DNA from: Verrucomicrobiota bacterium | GTDB lineage: Bacteria > Verrucomicrobiota > Verrucomicrobiia > Chthoniobacterales > Terrimicrobiaceae | NCBI GenBank assembly: GCA_026398275.1 | Contig: JAPLTF010000042.1 | Span: 1-47,169 of the forward strand | Direction: 5' to 3' | DNA: 47,169 bases | Shown here: piece after piece, positions 34,822-43,810 of the stretch | How positions within the stretch are numbered: position 1 is the first letter of the stretch | How the letters are laid out: each line of letters starts with the position of its first letter | Translations under genes and position numbers: made by a program | Notes under the pieces: model-generated | What the model was told of the DNA's origin: nothing | The model's database searches: none | The model's input: the letters and a program-made list of their open reading frames with translations, nothing else

Positions 34822-35936
34822 AAATCACCAAGCTCGAAACCTTCCACATCCGGCCGCGCTGGTTGTTTCTGAAAATCCACACCGACGCCGGTATCGTCGG
34901 CTGGGGCGAACCGGTGCTTGAAGGCCGCGCCCGCACGGTCGAGACTGCGGTGCATGAACTGGGCCGCATCCTCATCGGCGAGGACCCGACGCGCATCGAG
35001 CACCTTTGGCAGCGATGCTATCGCGGTGGTTTTTATCGCGGCGGGCCGATCCTGACCTCGGCGCTTTCCGGCATCGAGCAAGCGCTCTGGGACATTTCCG
35101 GCAAGTCGCTCGGCGTGCCGGTCCACCGTTTGCTCGGGGGCCGCGTGCGCGACAAAGTCCGCCTCTACGGCTGGCTCAACATCGCCGGGACAGGCGACTA
35201 CGTTTCGGAAGTAGCGAAAGCGGTGGGCGACCGGGAGTTCACGGCTTACAAGTTTGTGCCCGTGCCAGCCTGCGAGCCGATCGAGACGCCGCGCTTTATC
35301 GACGATGTGGCCGAGACCGTCGCCAACCTGCGCAAGACTCTTGGCAATGACATCGACATGGCGCTCGATTTCCATGGCCGTTGCACGCCGGCCGTGGCGA
35401 AGCAGCTTTGCCGCGCGCTCGAACCGTTTCGCCCGATGTTCATCGAAGAGCCTGTGTTGCCGACCAACCCGCGGGCGATGAGGGAAATCAAGGAGTCCAC
35501 GACCATCCCGATCGCCGCCGGTGAGCGTCTTTTCACGCGCTGGGATTTCAGCGACCTGCTGCAAGCGCAAGCCGTCTCAATCATCCAACCCGACCTGTCG
35601 CATGTCGGAGGCATCTTCGAGGCGCGCAAAATTGCCGCGATGGCCGAGATCCACGATATCGTCATCGCCCCACATTGCCCGCTCGGCCCGATCGCTCTGG
35701 CCTCCTGCCTGCAACTCGACGCCTGCACACCGAATTTCCTCTGCCAGGAGCACCTCACGCTCGGCGAGGGGATTCTCAAGGAACCGATCCAGGTCGAGAA
35801 GGGCCATGCGCTCATTCCCGACAAGCCAGGACTCGGCGTCGAGGTGGATGAGGCGAAACTCGAGAAACTTGTTTTCGACGGGATCTGGGAGACGCCGCAA
35901 TTCACCCGCCAAGACGGCTCGGTCACTGAGTGGTGA
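34818..35936 (+). CDS. Enolase-superfamily sugar-acid dehydratase (D-galactonate dehydratase-like)
   Basis: 372 aa from the ATG at 34818. N-terminal capping domain: MKITKLETFHIRPRWLFLKI and YRGGFYRGGPILTSALSGIE. Barrel residues of the MR/DgoD subgroup: AYKFVPV (general base Lys), MALDFHGRC (Asp and His), FIEEPVLP (metal Glu), GERLFTRWDF (metal Glu), IAPHCPLGPIALAS (catalytic His). The DFHGR block is typical of galactonate dehydratase. It dehydrates a sugar acid to a 2-keto-3-deoxy acid; galactonate or fuconate are the candidates. The following PfkB kinase would phosphorylate the product. The coupling to the fucosidase remnant upstream favours a fucose or galactose branch, by inference. Confidence 0.88.
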   Translation: MKITKLETFHIRPRWLFLKIHTDAGIVGWGEPVLEGRARTVETAVHELGRILIGEDPTRIEHLWQRCYRGGFYRGGPILTSALSGIEQALWDISGKSLGVPVHRLLGGRVRDKVRLYGWLNIAGTGDYVSEVAKAVGDREFTAYKFVPVPACEPIETPRFIDDVAETVANLRKTLGNDIDMALDFHGRCTPAVAKQLCRALEPFRPMFIEEPVLPTNPRAMREIKESTTIPIAAGERLFTRWDFSDLLQAQAVSIIQPDLSHVGGIFEARKIAAMAEIHDIVIAPHCPLGPIALASCLQLDACTPNFLCQEHLTLGEGILKEPIQVEKGHALIPDKPGLGVEVDEAKLEKLVFDGIWETPQFTRQDGSVTEW

Positions 35937-35948
35937 AATTCAAAAACC

Positions 35949-37040
35949 ATGAAAACCATCGTTACCTTCGGTGAAATCATGGGGCGGCTCTGCCCGTCCG
36001 GCCACCTGCGTTTCGTGCAAGCCATGCCCGGCACGCTCGAACTCACCTTCGCGGGCGCGGAGGCCAACGTCGCCGCCTCGCTCGCCATTTTCGGGGCGGA
36101 CGCCCGCTTCGTCACCGCCCTGCCGAACAATGTGCTCGGCGACTCCTGCGTGCGCACCTTGCGCGGGCTCGGCGTGGATGCTTCGTCCATCATCCGCATC
36201 AAGAGCGGGCGCCTCGGTCTTTATTTCGTCGAGAAAGGCGCGAACCAGCGTCCGAGCAATGTCGTTTACGACCGCGCGCACAGCGCGATCGCCGAGGCCG
36301 GTGCGGCGGACTTCGACTGGGCTTCCATTTTCCACGGTGCCGGCTGGCTGCACACCACGGGCATCACGCCGGCGCTCTCGCGCAAGGCCTTCGAGTCCTG
36401 CCTCGCCGCGGTCCGTGCCGCCAAGGCGGCCGGGATGACGGTTTCCTGCGACCTGAACTTCCGCAAAAAGCTCTGGGACTGGGAGCCGGGGACGAAGTCC
36501 ACCGAACTGGCCCGCCGCTGCATGAGCGAAATCCTGCCGCATGTGGATGTCTGCATCGCCAACGAGGAGGATGCCGCCGATGTGCTAGGCATCCACGCCG
36601 AAGGCAGCGACATCCATGGCGGCCAGCTCGCCATCGCGCACTACCCGCAAGTCGCCAGGGAAATCATCCGGCAGTTCCCCAACATCCGGCAGGTCGCCAT
36701 CACGCTGCGCGAAAGCCTCTCCGCCTCGCACAACAACTGGGGCGCGATGCTCTATCACGCCACCTCCGATCAAGCGTTCTTCGCCCCGCTCCAGGACGGC
36801 AGCTACGCCCCCTACGAGATCCGCAACATCGTGGACCGCGTCGGCGGCGGCGACAGCTTCGGGGCCGGATTGGTCTTCGCGCTCAACACGCCCGAACTCT
36901 CCGCTCCGGAACAGGCGATCCGTTTTGCCGTGGCCGCCTCGTGCCTCGCGCACTCGATCGAAGGCGACTTCAACTTTTCCTCACGTGCCGAAGTCGAGGC
37001 GCTCATGGGCGGCAACGCCTCCGGGAGGGTGGTGCGATGA
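35949..37040 (+). CDS. PfkB-family sugar-acid kinase (2-keto-3-deoxygluconate kinase-like)
   Basis: 363 aa. Starts MKTIVTFGEIMGRLCPSGHLRF; GLGVDASSIIRI and the signature DRVGGGDSFGAGLVF (catalytic Asp in GGGDSFGAG, about residue 302) identify the ribokinase fold. CDLNFRKKLWDW with Asn-Phe-Arg and CIANEEDAADVLGI are the usual KdgK and ribokinase ATP-side blocks. It should phosphorylate the 2-keto-3-deoxy acid from the dehydratase upstream; the known product would be cleaved by an aldolase that is not in this window. It overlaps the next gene by 4 bases (ATGA). Confidence 0.85.
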   Translation: MKTIVTFGEIMGRLCPSGHLRFVQAMPGTLELTFAGAEANVAASLAIFGADARFVTALPNNVLGDSCVRTLRGLGVDASSIIRIKSGRLGLYFVEKGANQRPSNVVYDRAHSAIAEAGAADFDWASIFHGAGWLHTTGITPALSRKAFESCLAAVRAAKAAGMTVSCDLNFRKKLWDWEPGTKSTELARRCMSEILPHVDVCIANEEDAADVLGIHAEGSDIHGGQLAIAHYPQVAREIIRQFPNIRQVAITLRESLSASHNNWGAMLYHATSDQAFFAPLQDGSYAPYEIRNIVDRVGGGDSFGAGLVFALNTPELSAPEQAIRFAVAASCLAHSIEGDFNFSSRAEVEALMGGNASGRVVR

Positions 37041-38008
37041 GCTTGCCAAAGGTTCTTATCACCAACCACGTTCCCGACGCCCATCTCGAGCCTTTGCTCG
37101 GGCTCGCGGAAATCATCAAGGGTCCTTCCGGTGGGCCAATGTGCTCGCGAGAGGAAGTGCTGGCGCTCGCGCCGGAACTCTCCGCCATCATCAACCAGCA
37201 TGAACTCGCCGTGGACCGCGAGTTGCTCGCCGCCGCGCCGAAGCTGCGAATCGTGGCCAATGTCGCAATCGGCTACAACAACCTCGACATCGCCGCGCTC
37301 GATGAGGCCGGCGTCTGGGGTGCCAACTGCCCGGGCGTCTTTGCGGAATCGGCGGCCGACCACACGCTGGCGCTGCTGCTGGCGGTGGCCCGCCGCGTGA
37401 CCGATGCCGATGCCTACGTGCGTTCCGGCCAATGGGCGAAGGATGGTTTCCAACCCGGCCCTTGGGATGGAATGCTGTTAGGAGGCAAAACCATCGGGAT
37501 CGTCGGCTTCGGGCAAATCGGCCGGGCGGTTGCCAAGCGGGCCGAGGCCTTCGGCATGCGGATTATCTTCCATGACGCCACCGGTCACGACGACCCGCGC
37601 TATCGTTCGCTCGAAACCTTGCTGGCGGAAGCCGACGTGGTCAGTCTGCACGTGCCGCTGCTGCCGGAAACCCATCACCTCTTCAACGCACAAACCATCG
37701 CGCTCATGAAGCGCGGTGCGATCATCCTCAATCTGGCGCGCGGTCCGGTGGTGGATGAGAACGCTCTTGCCGCCGCACTCGCCAGCGGGCATCTTGGCGG
37801 CGCCGGCATGGATGTCGCCGAGAACGAACCGCAGATCCATCCCGGCCTCCTCGCACAAAAGAATGTCGTCTTCTCACCGCACATCGGCGGTGGCACGGTG
37901 GAAAGCCGCAAGCAGGCGCGCCTCACCTGCGCCCGCAATGTTGCCGAAGTCCTCCATGGCCGCCCGCCGATCAACCCAGTGAATCGCCTACGCATCCGTC
38001 AAAATTAA
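37037..38008 (+). CDS. D-isomer-specific 2-hydroxyacid dehydrogenase
   Basis: 323 aa from the ATG at 37037 (MSLPKVLITNHVPDA). GIVGFGQIGRAV is the NAD-binding loop. The catalytic triad is seen as NLARGPVVDE (Arg), DVAENEP (Glu) and SPHIGGGTVESR (His). The substrate side holds ANVAIGYNNLDIAALDEAG. It would reduce a 2-keto acid such as glyoxylate, hydroxypyruvate or a keto sugar acid. Coupled to the PfkB kinase, so a role in the sugar-acid branch is inferred. Confidence 0.88.
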   Translation: MSLPKVLITNHVPDAHLEPLLGLAEIIKGPSGGPMCSREEVLALAPELSAIINQHELAVDRELLAAAPKLRIVANVAIGYNNLDIAALDEAGVWGANCPGVFAESAADHTLALLLAVARRVTDADAYVRSGQWAKDGFQPGPWDGMLLGGKTIGIVGFGQIGRAVAKRAEAFGMRIIFHDATGHDDPRYRSLETLLAEADVVSLHVPLLPETHHLFNAQTIALMKRGAIILNLARGPVVDENALAAALASGHLGGAGMDVAENEPQIHPGLLAQKNVVFSPHIGGGTVESRKQARLTCARNVAEVLHGRPPINPVNRLRIRQN

Positions 38009-38017
38009 TCCACACTT

Positions 38018-38908
38018 ATGAACACCATCACTGCAAAACAACTCCACAACTGGTGCCGGGTTCCGGCAGCTGAACTTGAAACTCATCCCGACCGCAAAGT
38101 GCCTTTCCGCATTGCTGCCGATTCGGCGGCAATGGGTGCCCTCATGGCCCGCGAGCTTGCGGACCTCATCGTGGGCAACAACGCAAAAAACCTGCCGACC
38201 CGCGCGATCATACCCTGTGGTCCAGCCTGCTGGTATAAGCCATTTGCCGAAGTCGTGAACCGTGAGCAGATCAGCTTGCGCGATGTCACGGTTTTCCACA
38301 TGGACGAATGCCTCGACTGGCAGGGCCGCGAGTTGCCGCGCATGCATCCGTATAGTTTCCGGGGATTCATGGAGCGCGAGTTCTATGGTCCGATCAACCC
38401 CGGGTTGCTCACGCCGGAGGAAAACCGCTGGTGGCCGAACGCGACGAATTTCCAGAAAATTGCCGATGAGATCGCCCGCGCGCCGATCGACATCACCTAC
38501 GGCGGTTGGGGGCAGGACGGCCACATCGCCTACAACCAGGCGCGGCGCCACCCCTTCAGTTCGCTCTCGCTCGAGGATCTGCGCAACTGCAGCGTGCGCG
38601 TGCAGGACAACAATCTCGATACCATCATCGCCCTCGCCCAGCGCACCTTCGGCTGCGCCTACCAGTTTGTGCCGCCGATGAGCGTGACCCTTGGCATCAA
38701 GGAATGCCTCTCGGCCAAAAAGGTGCGGCTCTTCAGCGACACCGGCGCATGGAAACAAACCGCACTGCGCGTGGCGCTCTTCAGCGAACCGACGCCGGAG
38801 TATCCGATGACCCTTCTGCAAGAGCATCCCGACGCCCTCGTCACGGCCACCTTGGAAACCGCCACGCATCCGGTGAGTATCCATCCCGAGTGGGATCTCG
38901 GGCTTTAA
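38018..38908 (+). CDS. NagB-family glucosamine-6-phosphate deaminase-like protein
   Basis: 296 aa. AADSAAMGALMARELADLI and VTVFHMDECLDW (catalytic Asp and neighbours) are family blocks. YGGWGQDGHIAYNQARRH is the conserved Gly-rich, Asp/His-containing catalytic loop, in place of GIGxDGHIAFNEP. Family enzymes convert glucosamine 6-phosphate to fructose 6-phosphate plus ammonia; here the substitution of the Phe-Asn-Glu tail by Tyr-Asn-Gln may change specificity. It fits an amino-sugar catabolic role alongside the GlcNAc-handling genes at 8216-11175. Spacing of 9 bp from the dehydrogenase and 14 bp to the next gene. Confidence 0.72.
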   Translation: MNTITAKQLHNWCRVPAAELETHPDRKVPFRIAADSAAMGALMARELADLIVGNNAKNLPTRAIIPCGPACWYKPFAEVVNREQISLRDVTVFHMDECLDWQGRELPRMHPYSFRGFMEREFYGPINPGLLTPEENRWWPNATNFQKIADEIARAPIDITYGGWGQDGHIAYNQARRHPFSSLSLEDLRNCSVRVQDNNLDTIIALAQRTFGCAYQFVPPMSVTLGIKECLSAKKVRLFSDTGAWKQTALRVALFSEPTPEYPMTLLQEHPDALVTATLETATHPVSIHPEWDLGL

Positions 38909-38922
38909 TCGATACGGGCACC

Positions 38923-39942
38923 ATGACACCCACCCGAAAATACGATGCCATGATCGGCACCGGAGGCATCGGCACCGGGACCTTCTTCGCGTTGAGCGGC
39001 AACCACACGCTCGGCCGCGAGGAGAGCCGGGGTGGACAATTCCTCGACCGTCGCGACTACTGCAAGCTGCATATCATCAGCCACTATGTGCAGCGCCTGG
39101 TGGGTGGGGATTTCAAAATCCTGCCGGTGGGCAGAGTCGGCGACGATGCTGCCGGACGCAGGCTGGTGGAAGAAATGCGCGCCGAGGGCCTCGATGTCTC
39201 GCACACCGTCATCATGCTCGGCGAGCAGACGCTCGATTGCATTTGCCTCCTCTATCCCGATGGCTCGGGCGGGAACCTCACGGTCACTGACTCCGCCAGC
39301 GGACGCGTGACTGCGGGAGATATTCAAAAAGCCGCGCCGCAATTTACCCGATACGCCGGGCGCGGCATTGCGCTGGCGGTGCCTGAGGTTCCGCTGGCCG
39401 CGCGCCTGGAACTGCTCGACCTCGCGCATCAACACGGCTTCCTGCGTGCGTCGTCGTTTTCTTCCGAGGAAATGGCAGCCGTGCGCGACACCTCTCTACT
39501 CTCGCGGGTGGACCTTCTGGCCATCAATCTCGACGAGGCCGCTAGCCTCGCGGAAACCAGCGCCGAAGGGGAACAGGCGGCCATCGTCCAAAAGATCGCC
39601 GCCCATCTCGGGCCGCAATTCCCGCAGCTGAAGCTTTCCATCACCGCCGGAGCGATTGGCAGTTGGACCGTTGATGGCGGCGCGCTCCATTTCATCGCCA
39701 CGCCGAAGGTCGAGGTTCAAAGCGCGGCGGGTGCGGGCGACGCGCATTTCTCCGGTATCCTTGCCGGTCTCGCTGCAGGTCTTGCCCTCGCCGATGCCCA
39801 GTGGATCGGCATTCTCGCCGGAGCCATGTCGGTCACCAGCGCCCACACGATCCACCCCGACATCGATCGCCACGCGTTGCGCGACTTTGCCGCCAGCCAT
39901 GGCCTCACCCTGCCTGCCACCGTTCAAGAATTTCTCCAATAA
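38923..39942 (+). CDS. PfkB-family carbohydrate kinase
   Basis: 339 aa from the ATG at 38923 (MTPTRKYDAMIGTGGIGTG); the frame extends upstream inside the NagB-like gene, which is chance. The C-terminal signature SAAGAGDAHFSGILAGLAAG (catalytic Asp about residue 269) and the N-terminal GGxGxG block identify the fold. LLAINLDEAASLAETSAEGE is the ATP-side helix. With the isomerase at 30731 it may act as fructokinase for mannose use, but a KDG-type or nucleoside-type substrate is also possible. Confidence 0.75.
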   Translation: MTPTRKYDAMIGTGGIGTGTFFALSGNHTLGREESRGGQFLDRRDYCKLHIISHYVQRLVGGDFKILPVGRVGDDAAGRRLVEEMRAEGLDVSHTVIMLGEQTLDCICLLYPDGSGGNLTVTDSASGRVTAGDIQKAAPQFTRYAGRGIALAVPEVPLAARLELLDLAHQHGFLRASSFSSEEMAAVRDTSLLSRVDLLAINLDEAASLAETSAEGEQAAIVQKIAAHLGPQFPQLKLSITAGAIGSWTVDGGALHFIATPKVEVQSAAGAGDAHFSGILAGLAAGLALADAQWIGILAGAMSVTSAHTIHPDIDRHALRDFAASHGLTLPATVQEFLQ

Positions 39943-39957
39943 ACCAAATACACCACC

Positions 39958-40269
39958 ATGCCTGTCACCATGCGCATCCTCCAGCAGTTCGATGTCCGTA
40001 AGGAAAAAGAATTCCTCGAACTCGAACGCCGCTTCGCCGCCCTCGAACACTCCCGCCCCGACCTCCCGCAAGGCAAACGCATGAAGCCGATCTCCGGCAG
40101 CGAGCCATGCAACACGCTCGTCTGGCAGGGCGAGTTCGCCAGCCTCGACGAGGCCCGCAAGGCGCTCGATGCCTTCGCCGCCGATGACACCCACGAGGAA
40201 CTTTTCGCCAAGCAGTCGGAGTTTTTCAAATCCGTCAAAATCGAGTTTTACGAAAACCTCGACTACTGA
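39958..40269 (+). CDS. Small NIPSNAP/EthD-like dimeric alpha-beta barrel protein
   Basis: 103 aa. Pattern beta-alpha-beta-beta-alpha-beta: MRILQQFDVRKEKEFLELERRF, then TLVWQGEFASLDEARKALDAF, then VKIEFYENLDY. This fits a ferredoxin-like dimer of the NIPSNAP or EthD kind, which I recognise only by pattern. No catalytic residue is evident. It lies 15 bp after the kinase and 4 bp before the amidohydrolase, so it is probably a partner of one of them. No ribosome-binding site before the start (AATACACCACCATG). Confidence 0.5.
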   Translation: MPVTMRILQQFDVRKEKEFLELERRFAALEHSRPDLPQGKRMKPISGSEPCNTLVWQGEFASLDEARKALDAFAADDTHEELFAKQSEFFKSVKIEFYENLDY

Positions 40270-40273
40270 AGCC

Positions 40274-41317
40274 ATGCAGCGGGTCATCGACATCCACACC
40301 CATGTGTTTCCGCACTATGCCGACCTCGCTGTCGCGGCGATGGACCGCAGCGGGATCGAACTCTCCGTTGTGCTGGCATGGCACGATGGCTTCGGAGAGG
40401 GACTGCAACGCCACCTCGATGCCTTCGCCAAATACCCGGGACGATTCATCACCTTCGGCAATGTCGATTTCAGCCGCATCAATGAGCCGGACTTTGCCAA
40501 GACCGCTGCCGCGCACATGGAGCGCGATTTTGCCGCAGGCATGCGCGGGCTGAAAGTTTACAAGGCCCTCGGCCTCGATTACCGCCGCCCCGATGGCCGC
40601 TACTGGCGGCCGAACGATCCCGAGCTCGACCCGATCTGGGCGAAGGCCGGAGAGTTGGGATTGCCGGTGCTCATCCACAGCGCCGACCCGCCATGCTTCT
40701 GGGAACCGGTGAACGAATTCAATTTCTGGAACGGCGTCCTCCACGGCGAATACGCCTGGTGGACCTATTACAACAAAGGCATGCCGTCAGCGCACGAACT
40801 GCTCGCCGATCGCATTGAAATGGTGGCGCGCCACGATGGCACCACGTTCATCTTCCCGCATTGCGCGGAAAAAGCCGACTCCCTCGACTGCGCCGCCGAG
40901 GACCTCGATGCGCACCCGAACATCGTCTATGATTTCTCGGCCCGCGTCCCGGAACTCGCGCGCAGCGCCCGCCGCGCCGCCCACACCCGCGAGTTTTTCA
41001 CCGCCTATGCCGAGCGCATCTTTTTCGGCACCGATGTGATCTTTGACGACACCAATGTCCCGACCGGCCAACAGGCGCAGATCCTCTATCAACCCGGCGA
41101 GATCCCGCTCAACGGTGCTGAACCGAGGGAGCGCTACATCGAGACGACCGCAGCCTTCAACATCTCCAACATCGAGTTGATCACCTCGTCGAAGATCCAA
41201 ACATCGCCGCCATTCAGACGCAGCATCGCGCCATTTGAAATCCACGGCCTCGGCCTGCCCGAGGACATCGCTGCAAAACTCCTCCATCAAAACGCCGTGC
41301 GCCTGCTGGGCCTGTAG
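40274..41317 (+). CDS. Amidohydrolase-family metal-dependent hydrolase
   Basis: 347 aa from the ATG at 40274 (MQRVIDIHTHVFP). The HxH of DIHTHVF (His8, His10), LIHSADP, FIFPHCAEKAD and FFGTDVIFD (Asp) are the four metal-ligand blocks of the amidohydrolase superfamily TIM barrel. GLKVYKALGLDYRR supplies the region of the carboxylated Lys. Relatives include sugar lactonases and decarboxylases, so in an operon with a sugar-acid dehydratase a lactonase role is conceivable. Neither substrate nor reaction can be read. Confidence 0.75.
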   Translation: MQRVIDIHTHVFPHYADLAVAAMDRSGIELSVVLAWHDGFGEGLQRHLDAFAKYPGRFITFGNVDFSRINEPDFAKTAAAHMERDFAAGMRGLKVYKALGLDYRRPDGRYWRPNDPELDPIWAKAGELGLPVLIHSADPPCFWEPVNEFNFWNGVLHGEYAWWTYYNKGMPSAHELLADRIEMVARHDGTTFIFPHCAEKADSLDCAAEDLDAHPNIVYDFSARVPELARSARRAAHTREFFTAYAERIFFGTDVIFDDTNVPTGQQAQILYQPGEIPLNGAEPRERYIETTAAFNISNIELITSSKIQTSPPFRRSIAPFEIHGLGLPEDIAAKLLHQNAVRLLGL

Positions 41318-41332
41318 AGCTTTTAAAACACC

Positions 41333-43804
41333 ATGAAGAAAACCATCCACCTCATCGGCAACGCCCACCTCGATCCGGTCTGGCTCTGGGACCGGCGCGA
41401 AGGGCTCAACGAAGGCCTCACCACCGTCCGCACCATGCTCGACCTGATGGACGAGTTTCCCGAAATGACATTCATTCGCGGCGAGTCGGCGATCTATCAG
41501 CATGTCGAGAAATACGATCCGGTGAGCTTTGCACGCATCAAAAAGATGGTCAAAGCCGGGCGCTGGGATGTCGTGGGCGGCACTTACATCCAGCCCGATA
41601 CCAACCTACCCGGCACCGAGACGCTTGTGCGCCAGTATGCCCACGGGCAGCGCTATTTCAAATCGCGCTTCGGCAAGGCCGTCACCGCCGGCTGGCAGGC
41701 CGATTCGTTCGGCCACACGGCGGGTCTGCCGGAAATCCTTGCGGCGAGCGGCATCAACTTCTTTGCCTTCAGCAGGCCAAACTCCAAAATCATTCCCCTC
41801 GCGGAACCGGCATTCTGGTGGGTGGGTGATGGCGGTGCGCGGATTCTGGCACAGCGTTCGGCCACGGGCTCTTACCAGAACGAACGCTATAACATGCGCG
41901 AGCATTTGGACTATATCCTGGAGGTTCACGCCAGGAGCAGACTGGAAAACATCGCCTGCTTCTATGGCCTGGGAAATCACGGCGGCGGGCCTTCGCGCCG
42001 ACATTTGCTGGAAATCCGCGAATGGGCGGCCAAGCATCCCGAGGTGAAGGTCACCCACTCGGGGCTGCACAAACTCAATGACGCGCTGCGCAAGGAGATC
42101 GCCCGCAAAGGCGAGGATCTGATCCCGACCCACAAGGGCGAGCTCAATTCCTGCCTGCGCGGTTGTTATTCCTCCGTGGCGAAATTCAAATTCCCCTACC
42201 GCCGCAGCGAGGCCTTGCTCGCCCGCGCCGAGGCGACCGATGCGATTGTTGCCGCCTCGCAGAAGCGTCCGGCCGCCGATCTCTCGAAGACCTGGGAGGT
42301 GATGATCTTCAATTCCTTCCACGACATCCTGCCAGGCTCGAGCATCGAGCGGGCAATGGACGACCAGATCGCCTCGCTCGGCGGCATCCTCCACGATGCG
42401 GCGGAAACGGAGTTCGACGCGCTCAACGCGCTCGCCGCCGAGATCGACACCACGCTTACCCGCAAGCCTCCGAAGGATCATCCCTCGGCGGTGACCTCGC
42501 TCGTTTGGAATCCACATCCCTTCCGCTACGACGGCCCGATCGAGTTGGAGACCAGCCTCGATTACCGTCCCTTGTTGGAAAATTACACCAACCGCGATGA
42601 AGAGGTGCCGATCGAAGTGCTGGGCGCGGACCGCAAGCCGGTTCCTTTTCAAATCATCCGCAACGAACACTCGAGTATGAAAGAGTTTCCATGGCGCAAG
42701 CGCGTGGTCTTGCCGGTGAGCCTTCCTGCCTTCGGTTGGAATGTGGTGGAGCTCGGATGGGTCGAGGGCGCCAAGCCGCTTGTCGTAAAAAACCCGGTGA
42801 AGGCGAAGCCTAGTTCCATCGCCAATGCACTCTGGCGCGTCGAGGCGAAGAAGGGGGAAAGCGGCGTGCAGTTCTTCCATCAGGGAAAAAAGTTTTTCGC
42901 AGGCGATGGTTTGCAAGCCGTGCTCTTCGACGATCCATGGGGTTCTTGGGGCGGGATGCAGGAGGAGCCCGATTCCTTCCTGCTCAAAAAGGTGCGCGAA
43001 CATTGGAAGATCAGCGAAGTCGAGTTGCTCGAAGAAGGCCCCGAACGCGCCGCGCTCTGGGTGCGCTTCGCCGGCAAGAAATCCCGCATCGACCTCACCT
43101 TCCATGTGTCGCGCGACCGCGATGTGGTGGATGTCTCGGCGCGTGTGCTGATCGATGATCGCTCGGTCCGACTCAAGTTGGTTTTCCCTGGGGGCGATCA
43201 GGTGGACTACGAAGTGCCCGCAAGCGTGGTGCGGCGCGGTCCTGCCGGGGAGGTCCCCGGTGCCCGCTGGACGCGGGTCCATGGCAAGAACGGCGGCATG
43301 GGGTTTGCCAGCGACGCCTTGTATAATTTCGACAGCGAGAAAGGCGAGTTCCGCGCCACGGTGGCCCGCGCCTCGCGCTACGCCAACGATGTGGAGACTC
43401 CCGCCAATGCCGAACTCTGGCGTCCTGCGGTCGATTGCGGGGAACTGAAATTCCGCTTCCTCGTCACCGATGCCAAGGCCGACCTGCCGCGACTTGCCGC
43501 CGAACTCGAACAAGCCCCCGTGGTGCTCACGGTGCCGCCGGGCAAGGGGAAACAGAAGCGCACAGGTTCATTGCTGGAGCTCACGCCTTCATCTGTGCGA
43601 CTCCTTGCGCTCAAGCGCGCCGAGGATGGACGCGGATTCATCCTGCGCGCTCAAGCAGCCCCGGGCAAAGCGGTGAAAGTTTCCATGCTCTGGCTCGGCA
43701 AGAAGATCCAACTCGGCGAATTGAACGGCGGCGAGATCGCGACCTGGAAACTGCAAGAATCAAAGACCGGATGGAATGCCGCCCGTCAATCCGTTACTGG
43801 CTAA
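41333..43804 (+). CDS. GH38 alpha-mannosidase
   Basis: 823 aa, a normal GH38 length. NAHLDPVWLW gives the zinc ligands His12 and Asp14, and GWQADSFGHTAGLP gives the nucleophile Asp124. FHDILPGSS carries the further zinc His. The central three-helix bundle (RRSEALLARAEATDAIV) and the C-terminal beta-sandwiches are in place. No signal peptide: it probably trims alpha-linked mannose from imported N-glycan-type oligosaccharides. Product mannose could go to the isomerase at 30731. Last full-length gene of the long operon. Confidence 0.92.
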   Translation: MKKTIHLIGNAHLDPVWLWDRREGLNEGLTTVRTMLDLMDEFPEMTFIRGESAIYQHVEKYDPVSFARIKKMVKAGRWDVVGGTYIQPDTNLPGTETLVRQYAHGQRYFKSRFGKAVTAGWQADSFGHTAGLPEILAASGINFFAFSRPNSKIIPLAEPAFWWVGDGGARILAQRSATGSYQNERYNMREHLDYILEVHARSRLENIACFYGLGNHGGGPSRRHLLEIREWAAKHPEVKVTHSGLHKLNDALRKEIARKGEDLIPTHKGELNSCLRGCYSSVAKFKFPYRRSEALLARAEATDAIVAASQKRPAADLSKTWEVMIFNSFHDILPGSSIERAMDDQIASLGGILHDAAETEFDALNALAAEIDTTLTRKPPKDHPSAVTSLVWNPHPFRYDGPIELETSLDYRPLLENYTNRDEEVPIEVLGADRKPVPFQIIRNEHSSMKEFPWRKRVVLPVSLPAFGWNVVELGWVEGAKPLVVKNPVKAKPSSIANALWRVEAKKGESGVQFFHQGKKFFAGDGLQAVLFDDPWGSWGGMQEEPDSFLLKKVREHWKISEVELLEEGPERAALWVRFAGKKSRIDLTFHVSRDRDVVDVSARVLIDDRSVRLKLVFPGGDQVDYEVPASVVRRGPAGEVPGARWTRVHGKNGGMGFASDALYNFDSEKGEFRATVARASRYANDVETPANAELWRPAVDCGELKFRFLVTDAKADLPRLAAELEQAPVVLTVPPGKGKQKRTGSLLELTPSSVRLLALKRAEDGRGFILRAQAAPGKAVKVSMLWLGKKIQLGELNGGEIATWKLQESKTGWNAARQSVTG

Positions 43805-43810
43805 CCATTC

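Noticed and set aside
41606-43513. 635-codon open frame on the minus strand opposite the GH38 gene
   Set aside because: It lies wholly inside the mannosidase, whose catalytic motifs are clear. High GC at third positions makes long antisense frames common here.
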